A DNA stretch of 64,000 nt from Yersinia ruckeri ATCC 29473 (GTDB taxonomy: Bacteria; Pseudomonadota; Gammaproteobacteria; Enterobacterales; Enterobacteriaceae), in contig NZ_KN150747.1 in the NCBI RefSeq assembly GCF_000754815.1, positions 570,999 to 634,998 of the forward strand, written 5' to 3'. Positions within the stretch are counted from its first letter, which is position 1, and each line of letters opens with the position of its first letter. A program made the translations under genes and the position numbers. Under the pieces are notes generated by a model. It saw nothing but the letters and a program-made list of their open reading frames with translations. It did no database searches and was not told where the DNA came from. Shown here one piece after another: positions 56,211-64,000 of the stretch.

Positions 56211-56274
56211 GTTGAGTTAGAGTCAACTTGGATTGGTTATGCTGTTGGCTCGTAACATCATCAATAACAGGAAA

Positions 56275-56811
56275 ATGCATGTGACCCTTAATGATCTCAT
56301 TACTTACATAACGGATTTTGTTCGCGAACATGAAATCTGGGCGATACCTATCGTTTTTGTCCTCGCTTTTGGTGAATCACTGGCGTTTTTGTCACTGCTG
56401 TTTCCCGCGACCGTTATTCTGTTGGGGCTAGGGGCGCTGATCGGTGAAAGTGGTATTCCATTCTGGCCAATCTGGGCCGCGGCTGCCTCGGGGGCATTCT
56501 TTGGCGACTGGCTTTCTTATTGGATCGGTTTTCACTATCAGGATCGTGTAGCAACATTATGGCCGCTTTCACGTAATCCCCAACTGCTGGTCCGTGGTCA
56601 TGCTTTTTTCGAACGTTGGGGTATTTTTGGTGCCTTTATCGGTCGTTTCTTTGGCCCATTGCGGGCTATTGTTCCTTTGGTTGCTGGTATTTGTGCTATG
56701 CCTCAACGTTACTTCCAGCTCGTCAATATCACTTCAGCCCTGATTTGGGCATTCGGTATCTTGGCTCCTGGTGCTTTTGGAATTAAATGGCTCTCTCATT
56801 GGATAGGGTAG
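56275..56811 (+). CDS. DedA-family membrane protein
   Basis: About 178 residues with four to five hydrophobic segments. DedA features are present: an early glutamate in FGESLAFLSLLFPATVILLG and the motif RFFGPLRAIVPLVAG. DedA proteins are proposed undecaprenyl-phosphate or phosphatidylethanolamine flippases. The start is uncertain: AGGA is too close to the ATG at 56275 but eight bases before a GTG at 56281. It is nearest to the YabI type. E. coli has no gene here. Confidence 0.85.
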   Translation: MHVTLNDLITYITDFVREHEIWAIPIVFVLAFGESLAFLSLLFPATVILLGLGALIGESGIPFWPIWAAAASGAFFGDWLSYWIGFHYQDRVATLWPLSRNPQLLVRGHAFFERWGIFGAFIGRFFGPLRAIVPLVAGICAMPQRYFQLVNITSALIWAFGILAPGAFGIKWLSHWIG

Positions 56812-56938
56812 CTCCGATTGTCGGTTGCTGTTGGGATGTCTTGTTTTATCCGATTTAGTGGTGAAGGAATACAACGTTTCGAAGGGTTTTATTATTTTGC
56901 GCGCGGCCTCGCATCACCAGATGTAAGACAAAAACCCT

Positions 56939-56954
56939 CTGGACATCCATACAG
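56939..56954. promoter_or_regulatory. LexA (SOS) box upstream of rmuC
   Basis: CTGGACATCCATACAG fits CTG-N10-CAG and is followed by TA, as in the consensus TACTGTATATATATACAGTA. It ends 46 bp before the rmuC start. E. coli rmuC (yigN) is one of the known LexA-regulated genes, so the context supports it. Confidence 0.75.
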
Positions 56955-57000
56955 TATCGTCTTACCTTGACGGGCAGAGGGTTAATGTGGCGGAGGAGCC

Positions 57001-58533
57001 GTGGATACCAGTTTATTTTTGGGTTTGAGTGCCTGTCTGGTTGGAGGATTGATTGGGTGGCTAATTGCCAGCCTGCGCTTTCAGCAGATCAATACGCAGC
57101 GTGAAACGACGCTGCGCCTTTTGGAGCAATCCTTGGCGCAGGCGCAGCAAGAGCTGTCCGCTCAACACCAAATTCAGTTGCGTAATGAGCAAACGCTTCA
57201 GGAGAATGCATTGGAGCTGCGTAATCTGCATAGCCAACTGGCTGCAGCCAATGAAAAATTACAGCAGCTTGGTCATTGGCGAAATGAATGCGAACAGCTA
57301 AATCAGGAGTTGCGCGCCCAGCGTGAAGTGAATAGCGCGCAGGAAGCTGAATTACGCGAAGTCACCATTCGTCTTGAAGAGACGCGTCTGGCGGCGGAAG
57401 AAAAGCAGCGTTTGCTGATGAATAGTGAGCAACGACTCACCACTCAGTTTGAAAATCTGGCTAACCGCATCTTTGATCAAACGGGGAGGCGGACAGATGA
57501 ACAAAATAAGCAAAGTCTGGATAAGCTGCTGTTGCCACTACGTGAGCAGCTAGAAGGTTTTCGCCGTCAGGTTCAAGATAGCTTTGGTCAGGAAGCCCGT
57601 GAACGGCACACGCTGACACACGAAATTCGTAGTCTCCAGCAACTAAACGCACAAATGGCACGTGAAGCACTCAACTTGACTAAAGCATTAAAAGGCGACA
57701 ACAAAACTCAGGGTAACTGGGGTGAAGTTGTTCTCAGTAAAGTACTGGAAGCCTCCGGACTGCGAGAAGGGTATGAATACCAGACGCAAATCAGTGTGAG
57801 CCTCGATAATAATAGCCGCATGCAGCCTGATGTTATTGTTCGTCTTCCTCAGGGCAAGGATGTGGTCATTGACGCCAAAATGTCATTGGTAGCTTACGAG
57901 CGTTATTTTAACAGTGAAGATGATGCCGAGAGGACGATAGCCATTAATGAGCATCTGGCCTCAGTTCGAAATCACATCAAATTGCTGGGTAGAAAAGACT
58001 ATCAGCAGTTACCTGGCTTACGTACTTTGGACTATGTATTGATGTTTATCCCAGTAGAACCCGCATTTTTGGTCGCCATTGATAAACAACCGGAATTAAT
58101 AAACGAAGCACTACAGCACAATATTATGTTGGTCAGCCCAACGACGCTGTTAGTCGCGTTACGCACGATTACCAACTTATGGCGCTATGAGCACCAAAGC
58201 CAAAATGCCCAGCTTATCGCTGAACGTGCGGGTCGGTTATACGACAAATTGCGTTTATTTGTAGATGACATGGAATCGATCGGACAAAGCTTGGATAAAG
58301 CGCATATAAGTTATCGCCAGGCAATGAACAAACTGGCTCAAGGCCGTGGTAACCTGATAGGACAGGTTGAAGGTTTCCGTGCTTTGGGTGTTGAAGTTAA
58401 AAAGCCCATTAGTCCGTCATTAGTGGCGCGCGCTAGCGCAGAACACAATCCTGAAGGTGATGTGGCACGCGTAAATGATGAGGTGGAATTGTCGCAGCAA
58501 GATGGTCCTGCCTCATTGAAATATCAGAATTAG
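57001..58533 (+). CDS. rmuC: DNA recombination protein RmuC
   Basis: Limits inversion at short inverted repeats in E. coli and resembles a nuclease fold. The 510-residue protein (E. coli about 475) starts at GTG 57001, with GGAGGAG upstream. It has an N-terminal membrane-anchor-like segment (residues 3-22), a long coiled coil to about residue 150, and the RmuC domain with GNWGEVVLSKVLEASGLREG and VVIDAKMSLVAYERY. A LexA box lies 46 bp upstream, suggesting DNA-damage induction. Confidence 0.96.
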   Translation: MDTSLFLGLSACLVGGLIGWLIASLRFQQINTQRETTLRLLEQSLAQAQQELSAQHQIQLRNEQTLQENALELRNLHSQLAAANEKLQQLGHWRNECEQLNQELRAQREVNSAQEAELREVTIRLEETRLAAEEKQRLLMNSEQRLTTQFENLANRIFDQTGRRTDEQNKQSLDKLLLPLREQLEGFRRQVQDSFGQEARERHTLTHEIRSLQQLNAQMAREALNLTKALKGDNKTQGNWGEVVLSKVLEASGLREGYEYQTQISVSLDNNSRMQPDVIVRLPQGKDVVIDAKMSLVAYERYFNSEDDAERTIAINEHLASVRNHIKLLGRKDYQQLPGLRTLDYVLMFIPVEPAFLVAIDKQPELINEALQHNIMLVSPTTLLVALRTITNLWRYEHQSQNAQLIAERAGRLYDKLRLFVDDMESIGQSLDKAHISYRQAMNKLAQGRGNLIGQVEGFRALGVEVKKPISPSLVARASAEHNPEGDVARVNDEVELSQQDGPASLKYQN

Positions 58534-58665
58534 CTGTATGCCGCTCAATATCACTGCGTTGAAAAACAGCGGCAATCCCATTGGTTCAACGTTAGGCGAA
58601 GTGGGGCTTTCCCCCCAGTTCTGGTACACTCCCCCGAAAGATTGACTGAAAAGCAGGCAGAGAAA

Positions 58666-59421
58666 ATGGTAGATCAGGTTAAGGAAACCACTCATTTCGG
58701 TTTTCGCACCATAGCCAAAGAAGAAAAAGAAGGCATGGTGGCAGAAGTTTTTCATTCCGTAGCAGCGAAATACGATTTGATGAATGATCTGATGTCATTC
58801 GGTATTCATCGTATCTGGAAGCGTTTTACCATTGATTGCAGCGGTGTCCGCCGTGGGCAGCGAGTATTGGATCTGGCTGGTGGTACGGGCGATCTGACGG
58901 CCAAATTTTCCCGACTAGTCGGCGATCAAGGTCAGGTTGTCCTGGCTGATATCAATGAATCCATGCTACGAATGGGGCGCGAAAAACTTCGTGACAGCGG
59001 TATTCTCGGTAATGTCAGCTATGTGCAGGCTAATGCTGAGGCTTTGCCTTTCCCCGATAACTATTTTGATTGCATCACCATTTCTTTTGGTCTGAGAAAC
59101 GTTACCGAAAAAGAGAAAGCATTACGCTCCATGTTCCGGGTACTGAAACCGGGTGGACGCCTTCTAGTACTTGAATTCTCTAAACCTTTGCTTGAGCCAT
59201 TGAGTAAAGTTTACGATGCCTATTCATTTCATATCTTACCAAAAATCGGTGGTATGGTTGTCAATGATGCAGATAGTTATCGCTATCTTACCGAATCCAT
59301 TCGCATGCATCCTGACCAGGAAACATTGAAAGATATGATGATTGATGCTGGTTTCGAGAATGTGACTTATACAAACTTGACCGGTGGTATTGTTGCATTA
59401 CATCGTGGGTTCAAATTCTGA
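58666..59421 (+). CDS. ubiE: Ubiquinone/menaquinone C-methyltransferase UbiE
   Basis: Methylates demethylmenaquinone and the ubiquinone precursor DDMQ. The ATG at 58666 gives 251 residues starting [13 protein letters not shown], the E. coli length; a start eight codons earlier is not conserved. The SAM motif [10 protein letters not shown] is at residues 68-77 and [11 protein letters not shown] is characteristic of the family. ubiJ starts 1 bp after the stop, and ubiE-ubiJ-ubiB form an operon. Confidence 0.97.
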   Translation: MVDQVKETTHFGFRTIAKEEKEGMVAEVFHSVAAKYDLMNDLMSFGIHRIWKRFTIDCSGVRRGQRVLDLAGGTGDLTAKFSRLVGDQGQVVLADINESMLRMGREKLRDSGILGNVSYVQANAEALPFPDNYFDCITISFGLRNVTEKEKALRSMFRVLKPGGRLLVLEFSKPLLEPLSKVYDAYSFHILPKIGGMVVNDADSYRYLTESIRMHPDQETLKDMMIDAGFENVTYTNLTGGIVALHRGFKF

Positions 59422-59422
59422 G

Positions 59423-60058
59423 ATGAATTCGCCTATCTTGTTGAAACCAATGCTGTTAACGCCTTTGATTACCGCAGCGCTAGAAACCTTGCTAAATAGC
59501 CTTTTGTTCCGCGATCGGAGCTTGAAAGCCGCACGTTCGCGCCTGTTTGGCAAAGTGTTACGCGTTGAGCTACATGAGCTTAATCAGCCATTGTTACTGG
59601 TATTCAGTGATAACCAGGTTGACGTTCTGGGCGAGTGGGAAGGGAGTGCTGACTGTACGGTGAAAACAAGGTTCTCGGCGCTATCTAAGCTGCGGGATCG
59701 GCAACAGTTATCTCCACTGATGCGCAATGGTGAATTGGTCGTTGACGGCGATATCCAGGTGGTTCAACAACTTGTAACTCTATTGGATCTTGCCGAGTGG
59801 GAGCCTGCTGAATGGGTGGCTCCTTATCTGGGTGATATTGCCGCAGAAACAATAGGGCTGGCGTTACGCAAAGGTGGTCGCTTTTGGGGTAACCATTTGC
59901 AACAACAACAGGAATATTTGGCTGAAGCATTAACTGAAGAGTGGAAGTTGGCACCCGCTCCATTGGAGGTGATATGGTTCAACGAAGAGGTTGATGCTAT
60001 CGCCCGTGATGTGGACGCACTTATAAACCGGTTAGTCAAAATGGAGACAAAGCGATGA
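59423..60058 (+). CDS. ubiJ: Ubiquinone biosynthesis accessory factor UbiJ
   Basis: An SCP2-domain lipid-binding protein that holds hydrophobic intermediates in the Ubi enzyme complex. The ATG at 59423 gives 211 residues; an ATG at 59450 would give about 202, closer to the 201 of E. coli, so the start is open. [14 protein letters not shown] and [20 protein letters not shown] match the family. In E. coli the sRNA EsrE lies within the 3' part of this gene; I did not identify it here. It overlaps ubiB by four bases. Confidence 0.93.
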   Translation: MNSPILLKPMLLTPLITAALETLLNSLLFRDRSLKAARSRLFGKVLRVELHELNQPLLLVFSDNQVDVLGEWEGSADCTVKTRFSALSKLRDRQQLSPLMRNGELVVDGDIQVVQQLVTLLDLAEWEPAEWVAPYLGDIAAETIGLALRKGGRFWGNHLQQQQEYLAEALTEEWKLAPAPLEVIWFNEEVDAIARDVDALINRLVKMETKR

Positions 60059-61689
60059 CGCCAGGAGAGCTTCGGCGGCTGTATTTGATTATTCGGGTAT
60101 TTTTGAGTTACGGACTGGATGAATTAATCCCGAAAATTCGTTTGACGCTCCCACTACGCATTGGTCGCTATTTGTTTTTCTGGATACCTAACCGTCATAA
60201 AGACAAGCCGTTGGGTGAACGTCTGCGTCTGGCCTTGCAGGAACTAGGACCCGTCTGGATAAAGTTCGGGCAGATGATGTCTACTCGCCGCGATCTGTTC
60301 CCCCTTGTCATTGCTGATCAACTCGCTTTATTACAAGATCGCGTCGCCCCTTTTGATGGCGCATTAGCGCGTAAGCACATTGAACTAGCCATGGGCGGGC
60401 CGCTGGAAACCTGGTTTGATGATTTTGATCAGGAAGCTTTGGCATCCGCTTCAATTGCTCAGGTACATACAGCTCGGCTGAAAGAAAACGGTCAGGAAGT
60501 GGTACTAAAGGTGATTCGCCCGGATATAAGACCCATAATTAAAGCTGACGTACGATTAATGTATCGCCTAGCCGGTTGGGTCCCTAAATTATTACCTGAC
60601 GGTCGTCGGCTTCGCCCAAGAGAAGTGGTTCGCGAATACGAAAAAACGCTGTTGGATGAGCTGAATTTGCTGCGTGAGGCTGCTAATGCTATCCAGCTAC
60701 GCCGCAATTTTGAAAATAGCCCAATGTTATATGTTCCTGAGATACTTTCAGATTACTGCCGCGAAAGCGTGTTAGTGATGGAACGTATTTATGGTATTCC
60801 AGTATCTGATATTGTTGCATTGGAAAGCCAGGGTACCAATATGAAGTTGCTGGCTGAACGTGGGGTACAGGTTTTCTTCACGCAGGTATTCCGCGACAGT
60901 TTTTTCCATGCAGATATGCACCCAGGCAATATTTTTGTCAGCTATGAACATCCTAATGACCCGCTCTATATTGGTATTGACTGTGGTATCGTTGGTTCAC
61001 TGAATAAAGCAGACAAACGCTACCTGGCGGAGAACTTCATCGCTTTCTTCAATCGGGATTACCGTCGGGTAGCGGAATTACATGTAGATTCAGGTTGGGT
61101 TCCCCGCGATACCAATGTGGAAGATTTTGAATTTGCTATTCGTACCGTTTGCGAACCGATTTTTGAAAAGCCACTGGCCGAAATATCATTCGGGCATGTA
61201 TTGCTGAATTTATTTAACACTGCTCGCCGTTTCAATATGGAAGTGCAGCCACAGTTGGTTTTATTGCAAAAAACGTTGCTGTACGTTGAAGGATTGGGTC
61301 GTCAGCTTTATCCACAACTTGATCTTTGGACTACGGCCAAGCCATTTTTAGAAAGCTGGTTGCGAGATCAGGTTGGAATACCGGCGGTTATTCGGGCACT
61401 GAAGGAAAAAGCGCCATTTTGGGCTGAAAAATTTCCCGAACTCCCTGAGCTGGTTTATGACAGTTTGCAGCAGCATAAATTGTTGCAGCAAAGCGTGGAT
61501 AAGCTAACGACACAAATGCAGGGGCAGCAGCAACGGCAGGGGCAATCACGGTATTTATTCGGCGTGGGCGCTACACTATTAGTCAGCGGTACGATCTTTC
61601 AGTTGGCGGGTTCAACCGAGATTTCAGTCGGGTTGGTCGTTGTAGGTGCGTTAGCCTGGATTATCGGATGGCGACGTACCAGCTTATAG
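60055..61689 (+). CDS. ubiB: Ubiquinone biosynthesis ATPase/kinase-like protein UbiB
   Basis: An atypical ABC1/ADCK-family protein needed for ubiquinone synthesis, with ATPase activity that helps extract lipid intermediates. The 544-residue protein has the family KxGQ motif KFGQ (residues 70-73), an alanine-rich loop ASASIAQVH, the catalytic-type segment HADMHPGN and the metal motif IDCG. Two hydrophobic helices lie at the C-terminus. It overlaps ubiJ (ATGA). Confidence 0.97.
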   Translation: MTPGELRRLYLIIRVFLSYGLDELIPKIRLTLPLRIGRYLFFWIPNRHKDKPLGERLRLALQELGPVWIKFGQMMSTRRDLFPLVIADQLALLQDRVAPFDGALARKHIELAMGGPLETWFDDFDQEALASASIAQVHTARLKENGQEVVLKVIRPDIRPIIKADVRLMYRLAGWVPKLLPDGRRLRPREVVREYEKTLLDELNLLREAANAIQLRRNFENSPMLYVPEILSDYCRESVLVMERIYGIPVSDIVALESQGTNMKLLAERGVQVFFTQVFRDSFFHADMHPGNIFVSYEHPNDPLYIGIDCGIVGSLNKADKRYLAENFIAFFNRDYRRVAELHVDSGWVPRDTNVEDFEFAIRTVCEPIFEKPLAEISFGHVLLNLFNTARRFNMEVQPQLVLLQKTLLYVEGLGRQLYPQLDLWTTAKPFLESWLRDQVGIPAVIRALKEKAPFWAEKFPELPELVYDSLQQHKLLQQSVDKLTTQMQGQQQRQGQSRYLFGVGATLLVSGTIFQLAGSTEISVGLVVVGALAWIIGWRRTSL

Positions 61690-61766
61690 TTGCCAGGAAT
61701 GTAGGTTGTTTAAAGATTGCGTAAGACGTAGTAAGTTAGATCAGTATCCAGAGAGAAAGTATGTCG

Positions 61767-61772
61767 TATAAT
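61767..61772 (+). promoter_or_regulatory. Likely -10 element of the tat operon
   Basis: A consensus TATAAT lies 43 bp before the tatA start. No good -35 element is visible at the right distance, so strength and start point are uncertain. Confidence 0.5.
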
Positions 61773-61815
61773 GCGGCCATCTTTGGAGTAACCCCTGTTA
61801 ATAAAGGTGATTGAA

Positions 61816-62079
61816 ATGGGTGGTATCAGTATTTGGCAGTTATTAATCATTGCCGTGATCGTTGTTCTGCTGTTTGGCACCAATAAACTGCGGACGTTAG
61901 GTTCAGATTTAGGCGCATCCATCAAAGGCTTCAAAAAAGCGATTGGTGATGAAACTTCTACACCTACAAATGTTGAAAAGAACAGTAATGACGCTGATTT
62001 TACAACGAAAACGATTACCGATAAGCAGCCGGAAGTAAAAGCTGAAGAGTCCAAGAGTCAAAATAAAGAGCAGGTGTAA
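61816..62079 (+). CDS. tatA: Twin-arginine translocase subunit TatA
   Basis: Forms the size-variable channel or membrane-weakening patch for folded Tat substrates. The ATG at 61816 gives 87 residues, with AAAGGTGA five bases upstream. An N-terminal helix (residues 5-20), the hinge [14 protein letters not shown], an amphipathic helix ([11 protein letters not shown]) and a polar tail are all visible. tatB follows 3 bp later. Confidence 0.97.
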   Translation: MGGISIWQLLIIAVIVVLLFGTNKLRTLGSDLGASIKGFKKAIGDETSTPTNVEKNSNDADFTTKTITDKQPEVKAEESKSQNKEQV

Positions 62080-62082
62080 GCC

Positions 62083-62670
62083 GTGTTTGACATCGGATTT
62101 AGTGAACTGCTACTGGTGATGGTGATAGGCTTGGTTGTTCTTGGCCCTGAACGGTTACCTGTAGCAGTAAGAACTGTTGCTGGCTGGATTCGGGCGTTGC
62201 GCTCACTAGCTGCCACGGTTCAAAACGAGCTGTCTCAGGAACTCAAATTGCAAGAGCTTCAGGATAGTCTGAAGAAGGTGGAACAGGCCGGTTTGCAAAA
62301 TTTAACGCCTGAGCTCAAGGCTTCAATGGATGAGTTAAAAGAAGCGGCTGAATCACTGAAGCGTTCTTATCATCCAGATTCGATCTCGGATATGCCTCAT
62401 ACCATCCACAATCCGCTGGCTACCGATCCGGAAGCTATGCACGATGTGGCAGCTCATGCTGAATCTGCAATGGTAACGTCGACGCCGGTTAAGGCGTTAG
62501 ATACGGATACCGTCGAGACGTCTCATGCTGCGGAATCGGCACCTGCAGTGGTTTCCGGCGTTTCTGATGTCAAAGTAACCCTGGCGTGTACACCGAATTC
62601 TGCGCCGGTATCCCATGCAGATCCTGTTTCTAGTCAATCTAGTCTTACTCAACCAGGCGGCGATCGGTAA
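62083..62670 (+). CDS. tatB: Twin-arginine translocase subunit TatB
   Basis: Forms the substrate receptor with TatC. It starts at GTG 62083, as the E. coli gene does, and has 195 residues, about 24 more than E. coli. The conserved part is [31 protein letters not shown], with the key glutamate in the membrane helix (SELLL), then a long amphipathic helix. The extra length is in an Ala/Ser/Val-rich C-terminal tail, usually dispensable. Confidence 0.97.
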   Translation: MFDIGFSELLLVMVIGLVVLGPERLPVAVRTVAGWIRALRSLAATVQNELSQELKLQELQDSLKKVEQAGLQNLTPELKASMDELKEAAESLKRSYHPDSISDMPHTIHNPLATDPEAMHDVAAHAESAMVTSTPVKALDTDTVETSHAAESAPAVVSGVSDVKVTLACTPNSAPVSHADPVSSQSSLTQPGGDR

Positions 62671-62672
62671 AC

Positions 62673-63452
62673 ATGGCTGTTGATGATACCCAACCTCTTA
62701 TTAGTCATCTGATAGAACTGCGCAAGCGGCTGTTGAATTGCATCATTACCGTTTTGGTGGTTTTTTTTGCATTGGTTTATTTTTCCAATGACATTTATCA
62801 ATTAGTATCAGCTCCGCTTATCAAGCAGTTACCTCAGGGTGCCAGCATGATTGCAACCGATGTGGCATCGCCGTTTTTTACGCCGATTAAGTTGACCATG
62901 ATGGTTTCGGTGTTTGTTTCAGCACCGATGATTCTCTATCAGGTGTGGGCTTTTATCGCTCCGGCGTTGTATAAACACGAACGCCGTATGATGGCACCAC
63001 TGCTGGTTTCAAGTAGTCTATTATTTTATTTAGGTATGGCATTCGCGTACTTCATTGTCTTCCCGCTAGCTTTTGGTTTTTTTGCCAAAACAGCACCTGA
63101 AGGCGTAATGATTGCTACTGATATTAGCAACTATCTCAGTTTTGTCATGGCACTGTTTATGGCTTTTGGCATATCGTTTGAGGTGCCAATAGCGATTATT
63201 TTGCTATGTTGGAGCGGCGTCACCAGCCCGGCTGAGCTAAAGAAAAAACGGCCCTATGTATTGGTTGGGGCGTTTGTGGTGGGGATGCTATTAACGCCAC
63301 CAGATGTCTTCTCACAAACTTTGCTGGCGATTCCTATGTATCTGTTGTTTGAGGTTGGTGTGTTCTTTGCCCGTTTTTATGTTGGCAAACAACGTCGCCC
63401 GATGACGGAAGAAGACAGTGACGATGTGGAAGAGCATTCCAAAGAACTTTAA
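62673..63452 (+). CDS. tatC: Twin-arginine translocase subunit TatC
   Basis: The multi-spanning core of the Tat receptor that binds the twin-arginine signal. The 259-residue protein has six hydrophobic segments. The N-terminal [14 protein letters not shown] contains the glutamate and arginine needed for signal-peptide binding, and the second loop has [12 protein letters not shown]. It ends the tatABC unit before a terminator. Confidence 0.97.
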   Translation: MAVDDTQPLISHLIELRKRLLNCIITVLVVFFALVYFSNDIYQLVSAPLIKQLPQGASMIATDVASPFFTPIKLTMMVSVFVSAPMILYQVWAFIAPALYKHERRMMAPLLVSSSLLFYLGMAFAYFIVFPLAFGFFAKTAPEGVMIATDISNYLSFVMALFMAFGISFEVPIAIILLCWSGVTSPAELKKKRPYVLVGAFVVGMLLTPPDVFSQTLLAIPMYLLFEVGVFFARFYVGKQRRPMTEEDSDDVEEHSKEL

Positions 63453-63470
63453 ATACGCCAGTTTCCTTTA

Positions 63471-63491
63471 AGCCGCCCTTTTCGGGCGGCT
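63471..63491 (+). terminator. Terminator between tatC and tatD
   Basis: AGCCGCCC and GGGCGGCT form an 8-bp stem around TTTTC, followed by GCTGTTTTGG. It separates tatABC from tatD, so tatD expression should be lower or independent. Confidence 0.75.
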
Positions 63492-63508
63492 GCTGTTTTG
63501 GAATACTT

Positions 63509-64000
63509 ATGTTTGATATTGGTGTTAATCTGACCAGTTCACAGTTTGCTAAAGACCGCCATCAGGTGGTTGAGAGAGCAAAAAATGCCGGGGTGACCGG
63601 TTTATTAATCACCGGAACTAACGCGGAAGAAAGCCACGCTGCCGCATTATTGGCAGCAGATTATTCGGGCTATTGTTGGTCAACGGCAGGTGTACACCCT
63701 CACCATGCAAGTCGCTGGAATGATCGGGTTGCGCAGCAGATTCGCGAGCAGGCTGCCGCACCGGTTACGGTTGCCATCGGTGAATGTGGTCTGGATTTTA
63801 ATCGCAATTTTTCTACACCTTTTGAGCAGGAAACCGCTTTTACTGCACAGCTTGCTCTTGCCGCCGAGCTGTCTCTTCCGGTTTTTTTACATTGCCGCGA
63901 TGCCCATGAGCGTTTTGTCAGCCTGCTATCTCCATGGCTGGAAAAGATACCTGCGGCTGTAGTGCACTGTTTCACCGGCACCACTGATGAACTGGATGCT
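63509..64000 (+). CDS. tatD: 3'-5' exonuclease TatD, N-terminal 164 codons (runs off the right edge)
   Basis: A metal-dependent TIM-barrel nuclease involved in DNA repair and turnover; despite the name it is not needed for Tat transport. The frame is open from the ATG at 63509 to the window end. The translation starts [17 protein letters not shown] and contains [22 protein letters not shown] and [11 protein letters not shown], all close to E. coli TatD. The N-terminal HxH metal motif of the wider family is replaced by NLT, as in E. coli TatD. The C-terminus lies outside the window. Confidence 0.95.
   Translation, partial: MFDIGVNLTSSQFAKDRHQVVERAKNAGVTGLLITGTNAEESHAAALLAADYSGYCWSTAGVHPHHASRWNDRVAQQIREQAAAPVTVAIGECGLDFNRNFSTPFEQETAFTAQLALAAELSLPVFLHCRDAHERFVSLLSPWLEKIPAAVVHCFTGTTDELDA

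Noticed and set aside
59423-60058. The sRNA EsrE within ubiJ
   Set aside because: It is known at this locus in E. coli, but I could not recognise its promoter or structure here, so I do not annotate it.
1-64000. tRNA, rRNA, prophage, transposase, toxin-antitoxin or restriction genes
   Set aside because: I looked for them on both strands and saw no candidate. No insertion sequence with a transposase is present; the only mobile-looking items are the three small repeats.

Overview
The window is ordinary enterobacterial chromosome, most likely from a Yersinia species. Nearly every protein is a close relative of an E. coli K-12 protein. The Yersinia assignment rests on gene arrangement (glpQT/glpABC next to yigL, and a rpoH-liv-ugp block joined to metR-metE) and on three palindromic repeats that resemble the YPAL elements of yersiniae. 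This is from memory and was not checked by a search. The species cannot be resolved here. No tRNA, rRNA, CRISPR array, prophage or transposase gene was seen.

Layout. 1-5.9 kb: start of yigI, then pldA, recQ, rhtC, pldB, yigL. 6.2-13.2 kb: glpQ-glpT divergent from glpABC. 13.2-20.5 kb: dcrB, yhhQ, tusA, zntA, yhhN, a DUF1820 gene, yhhM, yhhL, rsmD. 20.7-25.0 kb: ftsY-ftsE-ftsX and rpoH. 25.3-29.0 kb: a CdaR-type regulator, a GntP-type permease and a glycerate kinase. 29.0-34.8 kb: panM and livKHMGF. 34.9-40.9 kb: an AT-rich CS1-type (alpha) chaperone-usher fimbrial operon. 41.4-46.8 kb: ugpBAECQ and yhhA. 46.9-51.0 kb: yigM, metR, metE. 51.3-56.8 kb: dlhH, udp, a tyrosine phosphatase, a CstA-family carrier and a DedA-family protein. 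57.0-64.0 kb: rmuC, ubiE-ubiJ-ubiB, tatABC and the start of tatD.

Compared with E. coli, several loci are stitched together. The block dcrB...ugpQ-yhhA and the glp genes lie between yigL and yigM, which are neighbours in E. coli. livJ and rhtB are missing. The glycerate cassette sits at the livJ position, the fimbrial operon sits between livF and ugpB, and three genes separate udp from rmuC.

Functionally, the window is rich in phospholipid and glycerol-phosphate turnover: pldA and pldB release fatty acids and glycerophosphodiesters, glpQ and ugpQ hydrolyse the diesters, glpT and ugpBAEC import the products, and glpABC oxidises glycerol-3-phosphate. Regulatory DNA is unusually readable. I see a likely preQ1-I riboswitch before yhhQ, overlapping CRP and FNR sites before glpA, a ZntR-type promoter before zntA, a sigma-E promoter before rpoH, a Pho box before ugpB, paired CRP sites before udp and a LexA box before rmuC. 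The most unusual structure is the repeat family, whose copies sit in or beside terminator hairpins; one copy is flanked by an exact 23-bp duplication of the hairpin.
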